A stretch of 64,000 nucleotides of DNA from the NCBI GenBank assembly GCA_026014815.1, contig JAOZHP010000086.1, forward strand, positions 1-64,000, in the 5' to 3' direction. The notes below the pieces were generated by a model. That model made no database searches, had not been told where the DNA came from, and saw only the letters and a program-made list of their open reading frames with translations. This document shows, in pieces, positions 8,765 to 17,346 of this stretch (the first letter of the stretch is position 1; each line of letters begins with the position of its first letter). Both the position numbers and the translations under genes were made by a program. This stretch comes from Candidatus Bathyarchaeota archaeon (GTDB lineage Archaea > Thermoproteota > Bathyarchaeia > TCS64).

Positions 8765-8815
8765 GTGGGGCTCATAACCCCAATGTCGGTAGTTCAAATC
8801 TACCCCCCGCTACCA
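8765..8815 (+). repeat. tRNA-Met(CAU)-like 3' half (copy C)
   Basis: This is the best preserved copy. It has an anticodon arm TGGGG-CTCATAA-CCCCA (anticodon CAU), a short variable loop, a perfect T-arm GGTAG-TTCAAAT-CTACC and the 3' strand CCCCGCT-ACCA. The expected 5' strand AGCGGGG and a D-arm are absent upstream, so it cannot be a working tRNA in cis. It fits a duplicated tRNA 3' half left by site-specific integration. Confidence 0.75.
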
Positions 8816-8892
8816 TTCTAGGTGTTTTTATTATGATTCAGATGAGGGGCTGAATCCCCCGAGGTTTTCTTGTACCCGGATATTAGACATGG

Positions 8893-10434
8893 TTACTCGA
8901 TTCTTATCGTGAGCTTTGTCTCACGATCCGAGGAGCCTGTCCCCGTAGCCGTTCCCCCGAAGAGCTTTACCTCGGCGGTATCGCTGGAGCTTGAGCTGTA
9001 CTCCTTGAAGACGTAGGGCGATCCCCCAGTCGCCTCCAGATCCGTGAACCTGTATGTCAGCCTCTTCGCCTGGCTGAGTTCGTCCACGAGGCTCTTGAGT
9101 TCCTGTATGGAGTCCATGCTTTGCTCAAGGAAGCTCTCAATAGTGTCGAGCGTGGCCTCGTCAGAGGCATCCCTGACATCTTCGACCTCCCCCAGCGCCC
9201 TTGACTCTAGGTCCTCGGGTATCACCAGGTTCGACTCGATCTCTAGAAAATCGTGGGAGGCAACGAACCAGTTCGCGATCTGGTTCTTCGCCGGCGTATC
9301 GGTCTTCATCTCCAGCGTGAGCTCTTGGCCCCCAGAGCCTCTAAGCGTGACGGTGAGCCTGAACCTGAGATCCATCTCCGGGGGCTCAACGGAGTAGCCT
9401 AGGTGATCCATGTTACGCATGTCGTCGGGGAGAACCAATGTGGGATACTGGAGCCTCTTGGCGCCGCTCAGCACGTACCTTCTGGGCTCGGTTTCCCACT
9501 CGGTCAGCCCGAGCTCGAGGTTCTTCACCTGGAAATGGATTTGCATGATGTCGACGTCGTGCGTCGGCTTCGGATTCCTTATGAACAGCCGTGCAAGCCC
9601 TAGGTCTATGCCTAACCGTTTTAAGAGCCCGCCAGTATGGACTTTGCCTCTCCCCTCGGTCCTCTGCTTTACCACCAGATCGTAGCTGAGGGTTAAAACG
9701 AGGCACCTCCTGACGGCTTCAAGGATCATTTCGCCGATCTCGGTGTAATAGTTCAGCAACTCCCAGCCCAGTATCCTCTCGACGGCGTGATCGACGTTTC
9801 CCGTCTCCATGCGCTCCTGAACAATCTCGTCGAGAGCCTCCTGGACAAACGCCTCGAAGACCCTGCGGCCCTCATCGATGGTGGGCTGCAGCTGATCTTT
9901 CAGGAACTCGAGGAGGCTGAACTCGGATACGTCGTAGACCAGGTTCTCCAAGTCGTTGAAGCGGAGATACAGGGGGTTCAGGAACTCGGGTGACTCGCCG
10001 TCCTCCCTCATCTCGGCGATGACTCCGAGCAGCGAGGACTCCAACTTGTTCTGGATGACCCTGTTCCCCTCCGTGAACGTGCCTTCCAGCCTCCCCCTCA
10101 AGCCTGGTATCAGTTCGTCGTACTCCTCAGCCTGCCCCTCCCAGACCGTGTACTCGTTGATCTTGGCCTCCAAGGCTGGAACATCATGTTGCACACGGAC
10201 TATCTCGTTTAGCAGGTTGCCGACGCCCTTCATGAAGGCCTCGACGATTAAGTCGAATGCACCCATCTTTGGGTCGGAGAATTCGTCGTCTAGCCCGGAA
10301 TCCTCCACATCTGAAAGCCAGAGAAGATACTCATCGACTATTTTCAGAAGGTTGAGAAGCTCCAGAGGAGGGTCGAGCAGCTCTGGATGGATCTCTGTTT
10401 GGTACCGGGAGAGAAGCTCCTCTCTTGGAACCAT
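8893..10434 (-). CDS. large helical protein of unknown function
   Basis: The protein is mostly acidic and helical, with many E/D/L-rich stretches and a Ser/Thr/Gly-rich C-terminal tail that ends in a beta-like T-K-L-T-I-R-I-E. I do not recognise a family. The frame extends to an ATG at 10485, but that lies inside the tRNA-Met fragment. The ATG at 10434 has an AT-rich TATA-like stretch about 25-30 nt upstream, typical of a leaderless archaeal start, so I prefer it (513 residues). It is GC-rich compared with its neighbours and bounded by tRNA fragments, which suggests transfer. Confidence 0.7.
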   Translation of the reverse strand: MVPREELLSRYQTEIHPELLDPPLELLNLLKIVDEYLLWLSDVEDSGLDDEFSDPKMGAFDLIVEAFMKGVGNLLNEIVRVQHDVPALEAKINEYTVWEGQAEEYDELIPGLRGRLEGTFTEGNRVIQNKLESSLLGVIAEMREDGESPEFLNPLYLRFNDLENLVYDVSEFSLLEFLKDQLQPTIDEGRRVFEAFVQEALDEIVQERMETGNVDHAVERILGWELLNYYTEIGEMILEAVRRCLVLTLSYDLVVKQRTEGRGKVHTGGLLKRLGIDLGLARLFIRNPKPTHDVDIMQIHFQVKNLELGLTEWETEPRRYVLSGAKRLQYPTLVLPDDMRNMDHLGYSVEPPEMDLRFRLTVTLRGSGGQELTLEMKTDTPAKNQIANWFVASHDFLEIESNLVIPEDLESRALGEVEDVRDASDEATLDTIESFLEQSMDSIQELKSLVDELSQAKRLTYRFTDLEATGGSPYVFKEYSSSSSDTAEVKLFGGTATGTGSSDRETKLTIRIE

Positions 10435-10478
10435 GTTAACTATATTAAACAACCAATAAAAAAATCTGTTGCGCGCGC

Positions 10479-10525
10479 TGCTCATGACCCCAAGGTCGGT
10501 AGTTCAAATCTACCCCCCGCTACCA
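10479..10525 (+). repeat. tRNA-Met-like 3' fragment (copy D)
   Basis: CTCATGACCCC (degraded anticodon arm) is followed by AAGGTC, a perfect T-arm GGTAG-TTCAAAT-CTACC and CCCCGCT-ACCA. A GCGCGC cluster replaces the 5' part of the anticodon stem. No 5' half is present. Confidence 0.7.
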
Positions 10526-10588
10526 TTCTCATATTTGTATCCAGAGAGGGAGAGGCGTTCTTCCATCGTAGTTTGTCTATATGCAGTA

Positions 10589-10737
10589 CGCTTTATTCAC
10601 GGGTTGTGGAATGCGTTTTTACGTTGAATAGACCGCGTTTTTGCGTAGATCAGAATCGAATCTGGGCTGTTCTGGGGTTGTATTTGTGGAAATAAGGCTG
10701 TTTTCGGCTTCGTCGTGTTCCCCCCCCCCTCCCCTCG
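10589..10737 (+). repeat. dispersed intergenic repeat, copy 1 of 3
   Basis: The copy has a conserved core of about 85 nt: CGCTTTATTCACGGGTTGTGG, then two GCGTTTTT blocks separated by TTGAATAGACC, then GTAGATCAGAATCGAAT and GGGCTGTTCTGGGG. A variable linker and a run of about ten C follow. Two more copies lie at 33925 and, inverted, at 41833. It carries no coding signal and its function is unknown. Confidence 0.75.
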
Positions 10738-10847
10738 TCTATCAAGCCTTTGAGCAGGTGAATTATGTCTTGAAGTTATACCATTGGTGTTGAGAGATAG
10801 TATCATTCATGCGAATTTCTTAACTGCAAACTTCATTCCAAGATCAT

Positions 10848-11663
10848 ATGAGCGTTATGATTCTTTCAATGAAAGAAAAAACCATCCTGGGGTCAGGCGC
10901 GGTTCTAGTGTTAATCGCCATCCTAGCACAATACACAGGTAATCCAGTCAACTCACCCACCAACGTTGTTGGAAACATGGAAGGCGGGATCAACGTAACT
11001 CTTCTGGCGAACGCGGGTGTCATGATAGAGGCGAAAGATATGAGAATCTACATTGATCCAATTGATCTCCCCCGAGAGTACAGTGATTCTCCAGCCGATG
11101 TGATACTGGTAACCCATGATCATGGCGACCATTACCAAGCATCAACAATTAACATGCTGCAGAAAGATGGAACTGTGAACGTGTTCCCCGCGATAATGGA
11201 CACCGAGATCGCGAGGCACAACGGTGTTGAAGTTGTCCCTGAGGATGAGTTGACGTTTGGACCAGTCACGGTCACTGCTTTCTATATGTACACGTTTTCC
11301 CCGGTAGCCACTACTCCAGCGAGTCACCCAGTTGAGAGCGATTATACCAGCTATATCATCGATATCGATGGATTCACGATATTTCACGCAGGTGACTCCA
11401 AGAACATCCAGGAATATGAAGAACTAACCGGGACCATCAGCGTAGCGTTATTACCTTTAGGGCCTGGATGTCAAACCATGGCGAATGATGAGGTGGTTAA
11501 TGTGATTCAAATAATCGAACCAGAATACTTTATCCCCATCCACTTCACTGAAGGGGGAAACAACCAGTTCGTATCACGTTTTAGGAGATCAATAGAGGCA
11601 ACCACAAACTGTGAGATATGTAACCTGAATTACTTCACCACTCATTCCTTTGAAACATCCTAG
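10848..11663 (+). CDS. membrane-anchored metallo-beta-lactamase-fold hydrolase (UlaG-like)
   Basis: The 271-residue protein has an N-terminal hydrophobic segment (about residues 13-30), likely an uncleaved anchor or signal peptide, so the enzyme should face outside. The metal site is His90-x-His92-x-Asp94-His95, followed by F-H-A-G-D-S-K-N near 180 and a late P-I-H-F-T-E-G. This arrangement fits the UlaG/metal-dependent hydrolase branch rather than glyoxalase II. The substrate is unknown. It has no operon partners and lies between tRNA-Met fragments D and E. Confidence 0.85.
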   Translation: MSVMILSMKEKTILGSGAVLVLIAILAQYTGNPVNSPTNVVGNMEGGINVTLLANAGVMIEAKDMRIYIDPIDLPREYSDSPADVILVTHDHGDHYQASTINMLQKDGTVNVFPAIMDTEIARHNGVEVVPEDELTFGPVTVTAFYMYTFSPVATTPASHPVESDYTSYIIDIDGFTIFHAGDSKNIQEYEELTGTISVALLPLGPGCQTMANDEVVNVIQIIEPEYFIPIHFTEGGNNQFVSRFRRSIEATTNCEICNLNYFTTHSFETS

Positions 11664-11685
11664 AAAGAATAAAAAACAGAGGAAA

Positions 11686-11711
11686 GTGGTTCAAATCCAC
11701 CCCACGCTACA
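11686..11711 (+). repeat. tRNA-like 3' fragment (copy E, shortest)
   Basis: The fragment is GTGG-TTCAAAT-CCAC followed by CCCACGCTACA. Only the T-arm and acceptor 3' strand remain, and the last base of CCA has changed. Confidence 0.5.
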
Positions 11712-11982
11712 AATCTTGCTTCAAGTAACCTGTAATATTGAGAAAAAAAATTATTGACTCCGGTATCTGTGTACAAGTAATTTCTGAAAGTGGCTTGAAC
11801 GAGACTTAATCATTGTCCACGACCTTCGACACTGGAACGGAACCACCGATATATCAATACGCGAGCTATATCCCATGTCAAATATCTGATTATATCCTCA
11901 TCATCGAATATTTTATCCTCACTTCTCGATAGCTCAACTGATAGTAATGGGTATGTTGTCGCCTATCTCAAACATTTCATTT
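11712..11982 (+). other. intergenic region with one U-element
   Basis: The AT-rich stretch has no gene that I can see. At 11903-11930 it holds a U-type element (ATCGAATATTTTATCC-TCACTTC), related to those before the genes at 12680, 16227 and 17347. Here no + strand gene follows. Confidence 0.5.
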
Positions 11983-12570
11983 CTAGTTGGGAGATAGCAA
12001 CCAGACAATGAAGATGGACACAAGCACAACTCCAAGAGCTACAATAAGGATTTGCTGAAACTCGAAACCATTATATGGTTTTACTTCATCAATCTCTGGT
12101 TTCACAATTTGTGGAATCTCAAACGTTCTTCCAGTCTCTTGAAACGCCTTTGATCCGTTTACACTGAACTTGCCCTGAGACAGACCGAAGACAACGTATT
12201 GATAATCACCTTTGATCACTTCGGGAATATGTAGAAAGACGAAGACACGCTCATCTACTTCAAATTCAGGTTAATCTTCTACCCAGATTCCCATACCACC
12301 AAACTCTCCGCCCTCAATCCTGATCTTTACTGTCGATTCGTTCAATAGTTGAATGAAGGATTCTTCAATATTTATTTCTACGATTCTATAAAAACCACCT
12401 TCAACTGATGGTTGAATGCTGGTTACGTTTCCAAGAACTGCGACCTCTGAGTAGTTCCATAGTCTATCTATTGATATGTATGGCATAGAACCTACTACAA
12501 TAATTTGCGGTATCAGACCCAGTAATACCAAATTGAAAAGTGACCACTGTCTAAAACGATCCTTCGTCAT
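11983..12570 (-). pseudogene. membrane-anchored exported protein interrupted by an in-frame TAA
   Basis: Two open segments on the minus strand share one frame and are separated only by TAA at 12271-12273. Without the stop they form a protein of about 195 residues from the ATG at 12570. It has an N-terminal membrane segment (L-V-L-L-G-L-I-P-Q-I-I-V-V), a beta-rich middle, and a C-terminal anchor (I-L-I-V-A-L-G-V-V-L-V-S-I-F-I-V-W). Sequence between the two parts (P-E-F-E-V-D-E-R-V-F-V-F-L) reads as normal coding. It is a nonsense-disrupted gene, or a sequencing error. The family is not recognised. Confidence 0.6.
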
Positions 12571-12641
12571 TTTATCATCGGTTAAAATGTTTGATTGGGA
12601 TATAATACTATAGTTTAGAACAAGAGTGCGTGTATTTATCA

Positions 12642-12674
12642 ATCCATAATTTTATCCACAATTCACCTTAACTC
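12642..12674 (+). promoter_or_regulatory. U-element / promoter (copy U1)
   Basis: The element reads ATCCATAATTTTATCC, then ACAATTCACC and TTAACTC. The AT-rich ATAATTTTAT core is centred about 28 nt before the ATG at 12680, the distance expected for a TATA box of a leaderless archaeal mRNA. Conservation extends well past a TATA box and is shared with copies at 15674, 16180 and (variant form) 11903, 15226 and 17300. Confidence 0.6.
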
Positions 12675-12679
12675 ATATT

Positions 12680-13483
12680 ATGAAATCTGGTTTCGTAGAA
12701 GTTGATGAGCATCGTATTCGTTATTATAAGTATGGTGAAAGAGGACCCAAGATAGTATTGCTTCATGGGTTCGGTCATTTCACTCAATCACTCAACTTTA
12801 AAAACTTCCTAGAAAACATGTCAGATTCATACCAGATACTCGCATTCGACCTGCTGGCACATGGAAAAAGCAGCAACCCCCTATCACCAATAGGGTATGA
12901 ACAACATGCAGGAATTATGCATCAAGCAGCAATAGAACTTGGATACACCAAATACAATCTCATAGGATACAGCTTCGGTGGAATGATATCCATGAGACTA
13001 GCATCTTTATACGGTGAAAACATCGAGAAACTGGTTATCGTTGACATAACCCCAAGAACATACGCTACACCTCAACATGTTACAAGTGAACAAGATATCC
13101 CATTTGAATTCAGAGACACAGAGTCAGCTGTAGATTGGATTTCAGAACGGCTTCCTGATGTTCCAAGGGCTTTTTGGTATGGTAATCTAGATAGTTTGTT
13201 TTTCAAAGAAGAGAATGATGCTTGGAGTATGTCATCTCATCCAAGTCGAAAAACTCAACTAGTTCAGGATGGTGATGGTTGGAGATATTTCAAGAATATT
13301 AAAGTGCCTACAATGATTGTTCGAGGATCTGAGAGTCATAGTGCCGTTGAAGAGGAAGTCGACAGGATGACGATGCTAATGAGTGATCTGCATGTTGAAA
13401 CGATAGATGGTGCTGATCATAATGTTCCTTTTACTCACAGCGACCAGTTTGAGAAGGCTATACGAGAGTTCATCTCAATCTAA
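12680..13483 (+). CDS. alpha/beta hydrolase
   Basis: The 267-residue protein is an alpha/beta-fold hydrolase. It has an oxyanion-hole motif L-H-G-F-G near residue 29, the nucleophile elbow G-Y-S98-F-G-G, and a C-terminal catalytic His247 in G-A-D-H-N. An esterase or ester/amide-cleaving role is inferred, and the substrate is unknown. It is flanked by a U-element upstream and a 58-bp D-element downstream, the same pair that flanks the methyltransferase at 16227. Confidence 0.88.
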   Translation: MKSGFVEVDEHRIRYYKYGERGPKIVLLHGFGHFTQSLNFKNFLENMSDSYQILAFDLLAHGKSSNPLSPIGYEQHAGIMHQAAIELGYTKYNLIGYSFGGMISMRLASLYGENIEKLVIVDITPRTYATPQHVTSEQDIPFEFRDTESAVDWISERLPDVPRAFWYGNLDSLFFKEENDAWSMSSHPSRKTQLVQDGDGWRYFKNIKVPTMIVRGSESHSAVEEEVDRMTMLMSDLHVETIDGADHNVPFTHSDQFEKAIREFISI

Positions 13484-13490
13484 TACATCT

Positions 13491-13548
13491 ATATACATAA
13501 CAGGAAACAGCCTCTTTCAGATAAATAAGCCCTAGAATAACCTATTCT
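13491..13548 (+). repeat. D-element, copy 1 (3'-flanking repeat)
   Basis: ATATACATAACAGGAAACAG, then CC-TCTTTCAGATAAATAAG-CCCTAGAATAACCTATTC. It lies just after the hydrolase stop and is nearly identical to 17238-17295 after the methyltransferase gene. It may be a 3'-UTR/termination element or part of a cassette boundary. Confidence 0.65.
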
Positions 13549-13610
13549 TATTATGGACTGCACGCATGAGGAGTCAAATTATAATATTTGATATTCCTAA
13601 CTAATTGATA

Positions 13611-14216
13611 ATGGAACCAATTATCCTACCTGAACCTGCGAGAAAAGGCGGTAAATCTGTGCTGGAAGCCCTCCAACTCAGGCAGACCAATCGAAGTATT
13701 AGTTCAAGAAAGCTCCCACTTCAGATTCTCTCAAACCTCCTCTGGGCAGCCTTTGGAGTGAATCGTGAGAAGGCATCCTTTCATAAACCAGGAAGGACAG
13801 CCCCTTCGGCAAGCAATTCACAAGAAATTGACCTGTACGTTGCCCTGAAAGATGGCCTATATTTGTATGAAGCAATTCCTCATCAACTGACACCCATTTC
13901 AGCAGGGGACTTTCGCATGATGTCCGGCAGAGGTACTGCGGCTATCGCACCGGTAAACATTTTTTACATTGTAGATCCATCGCGCTATGATCTTGGACCT
14001 GACCAGCCTGACCCAAGGATTGGGGACCCTGAAGTTCAGAAATCTTACTATTACACCGATACGGGATTCATTGCCCAGAATGTCTACCTTTTCGCGGCTT
14101 CACAGGGACTGGCTACATGGTTCCACAATTGTGATAAGGAAAGTATCGTCGCGGAATTCAATCTGCGTCCTAACCAGCGGATTCTGTTTGCACAGACAGT
14201 AGGATACCCAAAATAA
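13611..14216 (+). CDS. SagB-type nitroreductase-family dehydrogenase
   Basis: The protein of about 201 residues belongs to the FMN-dependent nitroreductase fold, SagB/ThcOx branch: L-x-x-R-x-T-N-R near the N-terminus for flavin phosphate binding, the P-S-A-S-N-S-Q-E-I-D-L-Y-V motif, and the C-terminal G-F-I-A-Q-N-V-Y-L-F-A-A-S-Q-G-L-A-T-W region. I start at ATG 13611 because a TTATAATATT box sits about 27 nt upstream. A TTG at 13605 is the longer option. SagB proteins oxidise azolines in peptide natural products, but no YcaO or cyclase partner is nearby, so the substrate is open. Confidence 0.87.
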   Translation: MEPIILPEPARKGGKSVLEALQLRQTNRSISSRKLPLQILSNLLWAAFGVNREKASFHKPGRTAPSASNSQEIDLYVALKDGLYLYEAIPHQLTPISAGDFRMMSGRGTAAIAPVNIFYIVDPSRYDLGPDQPDPRIGDPEVQKSYYYTDTGFIAQNVYLFAASQGLATWFHNCDKESIVAEFNLRPNQRILFAQTVGYPK

Positions 14217-14412
14217 AGGATTATCAAACATACAGTCACATTATTGGAATTGATTGCTGCGCGCGCGTTTAGGGCGAATATTTTATTCTCAGCTACCACT
14301 CGTTTCTTTTTTGGATGGTTCACTTAGCGTCGAGTGAAAAATGTCAATGAAAAATGCTCGCAAGAAAAAATATATTAAATATACATGACTAAACTTTAGG
14401 GGTTTAATCTGT

Positions 14413-15162
14413 ATGAACAGTGTAAAGGATATGTTAAAGGCGGGTAAGGCCGCCATTGGGACAACCGCTTCGGTATCAAGCCCTGTAGAGTTTTTAGCCG
14501 ATGCAGGATTTGATTTCATTCTCTTTGATACTCAGCACTCGCCAGTGGAAATCAAGGAACTGCAACACCAACTCAAGGCTATGAGGGGCAAGAAAGCTAG
14601 CCCCATCATCAGGGTAGGGGCAAACGAACAGGACCAGATCTGTTACGCCCTCGACATAGGCGCCAGAGGCATCATAGTGCCTATGGTCAACACGAAACAA
14701 GAAACCATCGACATGGTCAACTGGTGCAAGTATCCACCTGATGGAAAAAGAAGCTCCGCGGGGATGAGAGGCGAGTGGGGAGAATTCGATAATTATCGTG
14801 AGTACATGGATGCGGTCAACGAGGAGTTGCTGATTATACCGATGATAGAGACGATGGAGTCGCTAAGCAATATAGACGGTATACTTAGCGTTCCCGGAGT
14901 TGACGTTCTCCTTGTGGGTCCCAGTGACCTCTCGATAAACTTGGACATCCCCTTGGATTACCTTAACCCAAAGTACCAGGGAACACTGGATAAAATCGTG
15001 AGCGCATGTGAAAACGCCGGGGTTATTTCTGGTATGTATTTCATCCCTGGAGGACAAGACCCTAGTGATTTTGTTGAGAGGGGATTCAAGTTTTTCACGT
15101 TGCCATGGAGTAAGTGGGCTACCACTGGAATCAAAAACGGTCTAGCTTCGATTAAACGATAG
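14413..15162 (+). CDS. HpcH/HpaI aldolase family protein
   Basis: The 249-residue TIM-barrel enzyme resembles 2-keto-3-deoxy sugar-acid or 4-hydroxy-2-oxo-acid aldolases: F-D-T-Q-H-S-P near residue 39, I-I-R-V near 70, I-P-M-I-E-T (metal-binding Glu) near 140, and V-G-P-S-D-L-S (metal-binding Asp) near 168. It would cleave a 2-oxo-acid aldol to pyruvate plus an aldehyde. Pyruvate is also the product of the upstream serine dehydratase. TATA-like AT-rich sequence lies around 14370-14395. Confidence 0.9.
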   Translation: MNSVKDMLKAGKAAIGTTASVSSPVEFLADAGFDFILFDTQHSPVEIKELQHQLKAMRGKKASPIIRVGANEQDQICYALDIGARGIIVPMVNTKQETIDMVNWCKYPPDGKRSSAGMRGEWGEFDNYREYMDAVNEELLIIPMIETMESLSNIDGILSVPGVDVLLVGPSDLSINLDIPLDYLNPKYQGTLDKIVSACENAGVISGMYFIPGGQDPSDFVERGFKFFTLPWSKWATTGIKNGLASIKR

Positions 15163-15225
15163 GACTGAAAGGGGAAGTTTTTGGATAATTACTTCCCCTC
15201 ACAATCTTTTATTTTTCACATATCA

Positions 15226-15254
15226 ATCGAATATTTTATCCTCACTTCACCGTA
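15226..15254 (+). repeat. U-element (copy U5, variant form)
   Basis: ATCGAATATTTTATCC-TCACTTCACC. It is close to the element before the gene at 17347. No + strand gene follows within 500 bp, only the disrupted minus-strand gene at 15312. Confidence 0.5.
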
Positions 15255-15311
15255 GAATCAGCGTCTGAGTGGTTTCAATAATAAAAAAAGGATTTGTGGT
15301 AAGATTGCTGT

Positions 15312-15572
15312 TTATGGATATGTTTTAACATAATACTTGAAGATACCATGCGACATCGTTTCGGGCATTCCTCCAGCTTCGCTGAATGTCTCGGAAAGAT
15401 CGTTACAGGTTTCTATTTCAATCAAAGCACAAAAGTTCCACTTATCCTGATTTGGACTATATATGCCAAGGAACTTGGTTCCTGTCTTTTTGCATGCTTC
15501 TTCTAGTTTTTTACCGTATTCCTTTACAGAGTCTCAATTACCTTTCCAGTCAAAATAGATTTGTCCAATCAT
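15312..15572 (-). pseudogene. small protein gene interrupted by an in-frame TGA
   Basis: The minus strand encodes M-I-G-Q-I-Y-F-D-W-K-G-N, then TGA (15534-15536), then continues in the same frame for 73 residues (D-S-V-K-E-Y-G-K-K-L-E-E-A-C ... K-Y-Y-V-K-T-Y-P) to TAA. The total is about 86 residues, with a dimeric alpha/beta-barrel-like pattern of about this family's size. The nonsense codon implies a dead gene, a sequencing error or, less likely, recoding. No selenocysteine element was looked for in detail. Confidence 0.55.
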
Positions 15573-15673
15573 TTTTTTCGCCTAGCTCTGTCTATTTTGG
15601 TTGTTTTGACAGAACCATGAAGGATTTAATCTGATATACATATAATATTTTAGATTCATCCGATACATAACAC

Positions 15674-15695
15674 ATCCATAATTTTATCCACAATT
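15674..15695 (+). repeat. U-element (copy U3, short)
   Basis: ATCCATAATTTTATCC-ACAATT, identical to U1 and U2 over this length but without the CACC extension. It is about 165 nt upstream of the gene at 15839, so it is too far to be that gene's TATA box. Confidence 0.5.
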
Positions 15696-15838
15696 ATTAC
15701 GGCTCAACGAGTAAAAATTGTGAAACAACCATAACTTAACCGTCAATAAACATTAAAATAAAGGTTTGTTCAACTCATTCATAGGTTCTACTTATCCAAA
15801 AATGGAAAAGAAGAATCAACGATAGATGGTGAAAAAAA

Positions 15839-16144
15839 TTGACTTTGTATCTTATGATGGAATATGACTTACCTAAAGGTAGGGAACGGCAAGAAGATTA
15901 CTGGAAATATATCAACGAAATAACTACACCATTGTTTGACAAGCTGAGCAAAGAGGACTTCTACAAATCGACAGCTTTCGGTGATAATACTGGTCATATG
16001 GTGTGGCTATTAGAGTTTAAAGACACTCACGCTTTTGCAAAACTCTGGAATAATGAAGAATATCAAAGGACGATGAGTGGATTCGCACAGCAGGTGGACA
16101 ATCTCAGTTATCGATTAGGCAGACCTCCCATTTTCTCCAAATAA
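15839..16144 (+). CDS. small protein, dimeric alpha/beta-barrel-like
   Basis: The product is about 100 residues, starting at TTG 15839 or ATG 15854/15857. The pattern L-Y-L-M-M-E-Y-D-L ... strand, helix, V-W-L-L-E-F-K-D-T-H-A-F-A-K-L-W suggests a ferredoxin-like dimeric barrel (NIPSNAP/EthD-like size). The assignment is by fold impression only. It stands between U-elements U3 and U2. Confidence 0.6.
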   Translation: MTLYLMMEYDLPKGRERQEDYWKYINEITTPLFDKLSKEDFYKSTAFGDNTGHMVWLLEFKDTHAFAKLWNNEEYQRTMSGFAQQVDNLSYRLGRPPIFSK

Positions 16145-16179
16145 TCTTTCTCCCCTTTTTTCATTAACCGCCTCATAGT

Positions 16180-16212
16180 ATCCATAATTTTATCCACAAT
16201 TCACCGTAACTC
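16180..16212 (+). promoter_or_regulatory. U-element / promoter (copy U2)
   Basis: ATCCATAATTTTATCC-ACAATTCACC-GTAACTC, matching U1 at 32 of 33 positions by eye. Its TATA-like core is about 42 nt before ATG 16227, which would leave a short leader. Confidence 0.6.
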
Positions 16213-16226
16213 TATTCTTGATTAGA

Positions 16227-17216
16227 ATGCTTCCCACAAGAATCATGGAACTTTCTTCGTCAATTTATCAATCATTTGCATTTCTAGCTGGACTTCGACT
16301 AAACATATTCACCGCTCTATCAAACAACCAATTAACCACAAAACAAATAGCACAAAAACTAAACGTCAAAGAAAACCAAATAGAAAAACTCCTACACGCC
16401 CTAGTAGCAACTGGACTCTTAGCACACGAAAACAACAAATACAGAAACACAGAGGAAGCAGAACAATATCTAGTTCAGGACAAACCAAACTATCTGGGAA
16501 ACCATGTCTACGTAAACCCACACTTAAACTACTGGAACTGGATGTCAGCAGTCAAAATAGCTGACACCATCAAAACAGGGGAACCACAAGACTACTATGA
16601 CTTTAACCAATCCACCTATGAACAACTACTGAACACATTCAGAAACACGATGCCTGTAGCGATAAAAGCTGGAGAAGAACTTGCGAAATGGTTTGACTTC
16701 ACAAAGGTAAAAACCGTTGTGGACGTTGGAGGTTCATCAGGTGGATTAGCATTTGCATTGAAGCAAGCATATCCTCATCTAAATCTCAGAGTAGACGACC
16801 TTCCGTCAATAGTGCCAGTGGCAAATACTATTCTCAGTGAAAACGATGCAGATGACATCAGGGTTAAGCCATGTGATATTCTAAAAGCTCCATTATCCGA
16901 GTCTTGTGATGTAGCAGTATTGAGAGCTGTTATTCAAGTATTGTCACCCATAGACGCAGAGGTTGGGATACATAACGTAACTAGGTCTATCAATTCTGGT
17001 GGCTATTTGATTATTCTTGGTCATGTGTTGGATGATTCTAAGGTTTCTCCTGTTGAGGAGGTGGGTATGAATTTAATTTTGATGAATTGGTATAAGGATG
17101 CTGGATGCTATACTTTTAGTCAGCATAAGTTATGGGCATCTAAAGCTGGTTTAACAGATGTGAGGTTGGGTTCTCTTCCTAATGGTGATAGAGTAATAAT
17201 CGCAAGAAAGCCATAA
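16227..17216 (+). CDS. O-methyltransferase, family 2, with N-terminal winged helix
   Basis: The protein of about 329 residues has an N-terminal dimerisation winged helix (residues 5-80, with T-T-K-Q-I-A-Q-K-L-N-V and L-L-H-A-L-V-A-T-G-L-L) and a C-terminal SAM-binding Rossmann fold with V-V-D-V-G-G-S-S-G-G near residue 165. This layout is that of plant-type/PF00891 O-methyltransferases and HcaR-like enzymes. The acceptor is unknown. ATG 16227 is preferred over TTG 16218. U2 and D2 repeats flank it. Confidence 0.88.
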   Translation: MLPTRIMELSSSIYQSFAFLAGLRLNIFTALSNNQLTTKQIAQKLNVKENQIEKLLHALVATGLLAHENNKYRNTEEAEQYLVQDKPNYLGNHVYVNPHLNYWNWMSAVKIADTIKTGEPQDYYDFNQSTYEQLLNTFRNTMPVAIKAGEELAKWFDFTKVKTVVDVGGSSGGLAFALKQAYPHLNLRVDDLPSIVPVANTILSENDADDIRVKPCDILKAPLSESCDVAVLRAVIQVLSPIDAEVGIHNVTRSINSGGYLIILGHVLDDSKVSPVEEVGMNLILMNWYKDAGCYTFSQHKLWASKAGLTDVRLGSLPNGDRVIIARKP

Positions 17217-17237
17217 GATGATAACTTATTTTATATC

Positions 17238-17295
17238 ATATACATAACAGGAAACAGCCTTTTCTAGATAAAGACGCCCTAGAATAGCCTATCCC
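17238..17295 (+). repeat. D-element, copy 2 (3'-flanking repeat)
   Basis: ATATACATAACAGGAAACAG, then CC-TTTTCTAGATAAAGACG-CCCTAGAATAGCCTATCC. It follows the methyltransferase stop and matches 13491-13548 with about ten differences. Confidence 0.65.
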
Positions 17296-17299
17296 ATCT

Positions 17300-17328
17300 A
17301 TCGTATATTTTATCCTCACTTCACCCTA
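17300..17328 (+). promoter_or_regulatory. U-element / promoter (copy U4, variant form)
   Basis: ATCGTATATTTTATCC-TCACTTCACC directly follows D-element 2 and precedes the gene at 17347 by the same distance (about 42 nt from the TATA-like core) as U2 precedes 16227. Confidence 0.6.
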
Positions 17329-17346
17329 TTCTAGTCTTGATACTAG

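Noticed and set aside
8765-8815. Functional tRNA-Met gene
   Set aside because: No 5' acceptor strand or D-arm precedes the anticodon arm.
15312-15572. Selenoprotein with TGA-encoded Sec
   Set aside because: No SECIS-like hairpin was obvious, the codon sits at residue 13 in an unremarkable context, and neighbouring genes are also decayed.
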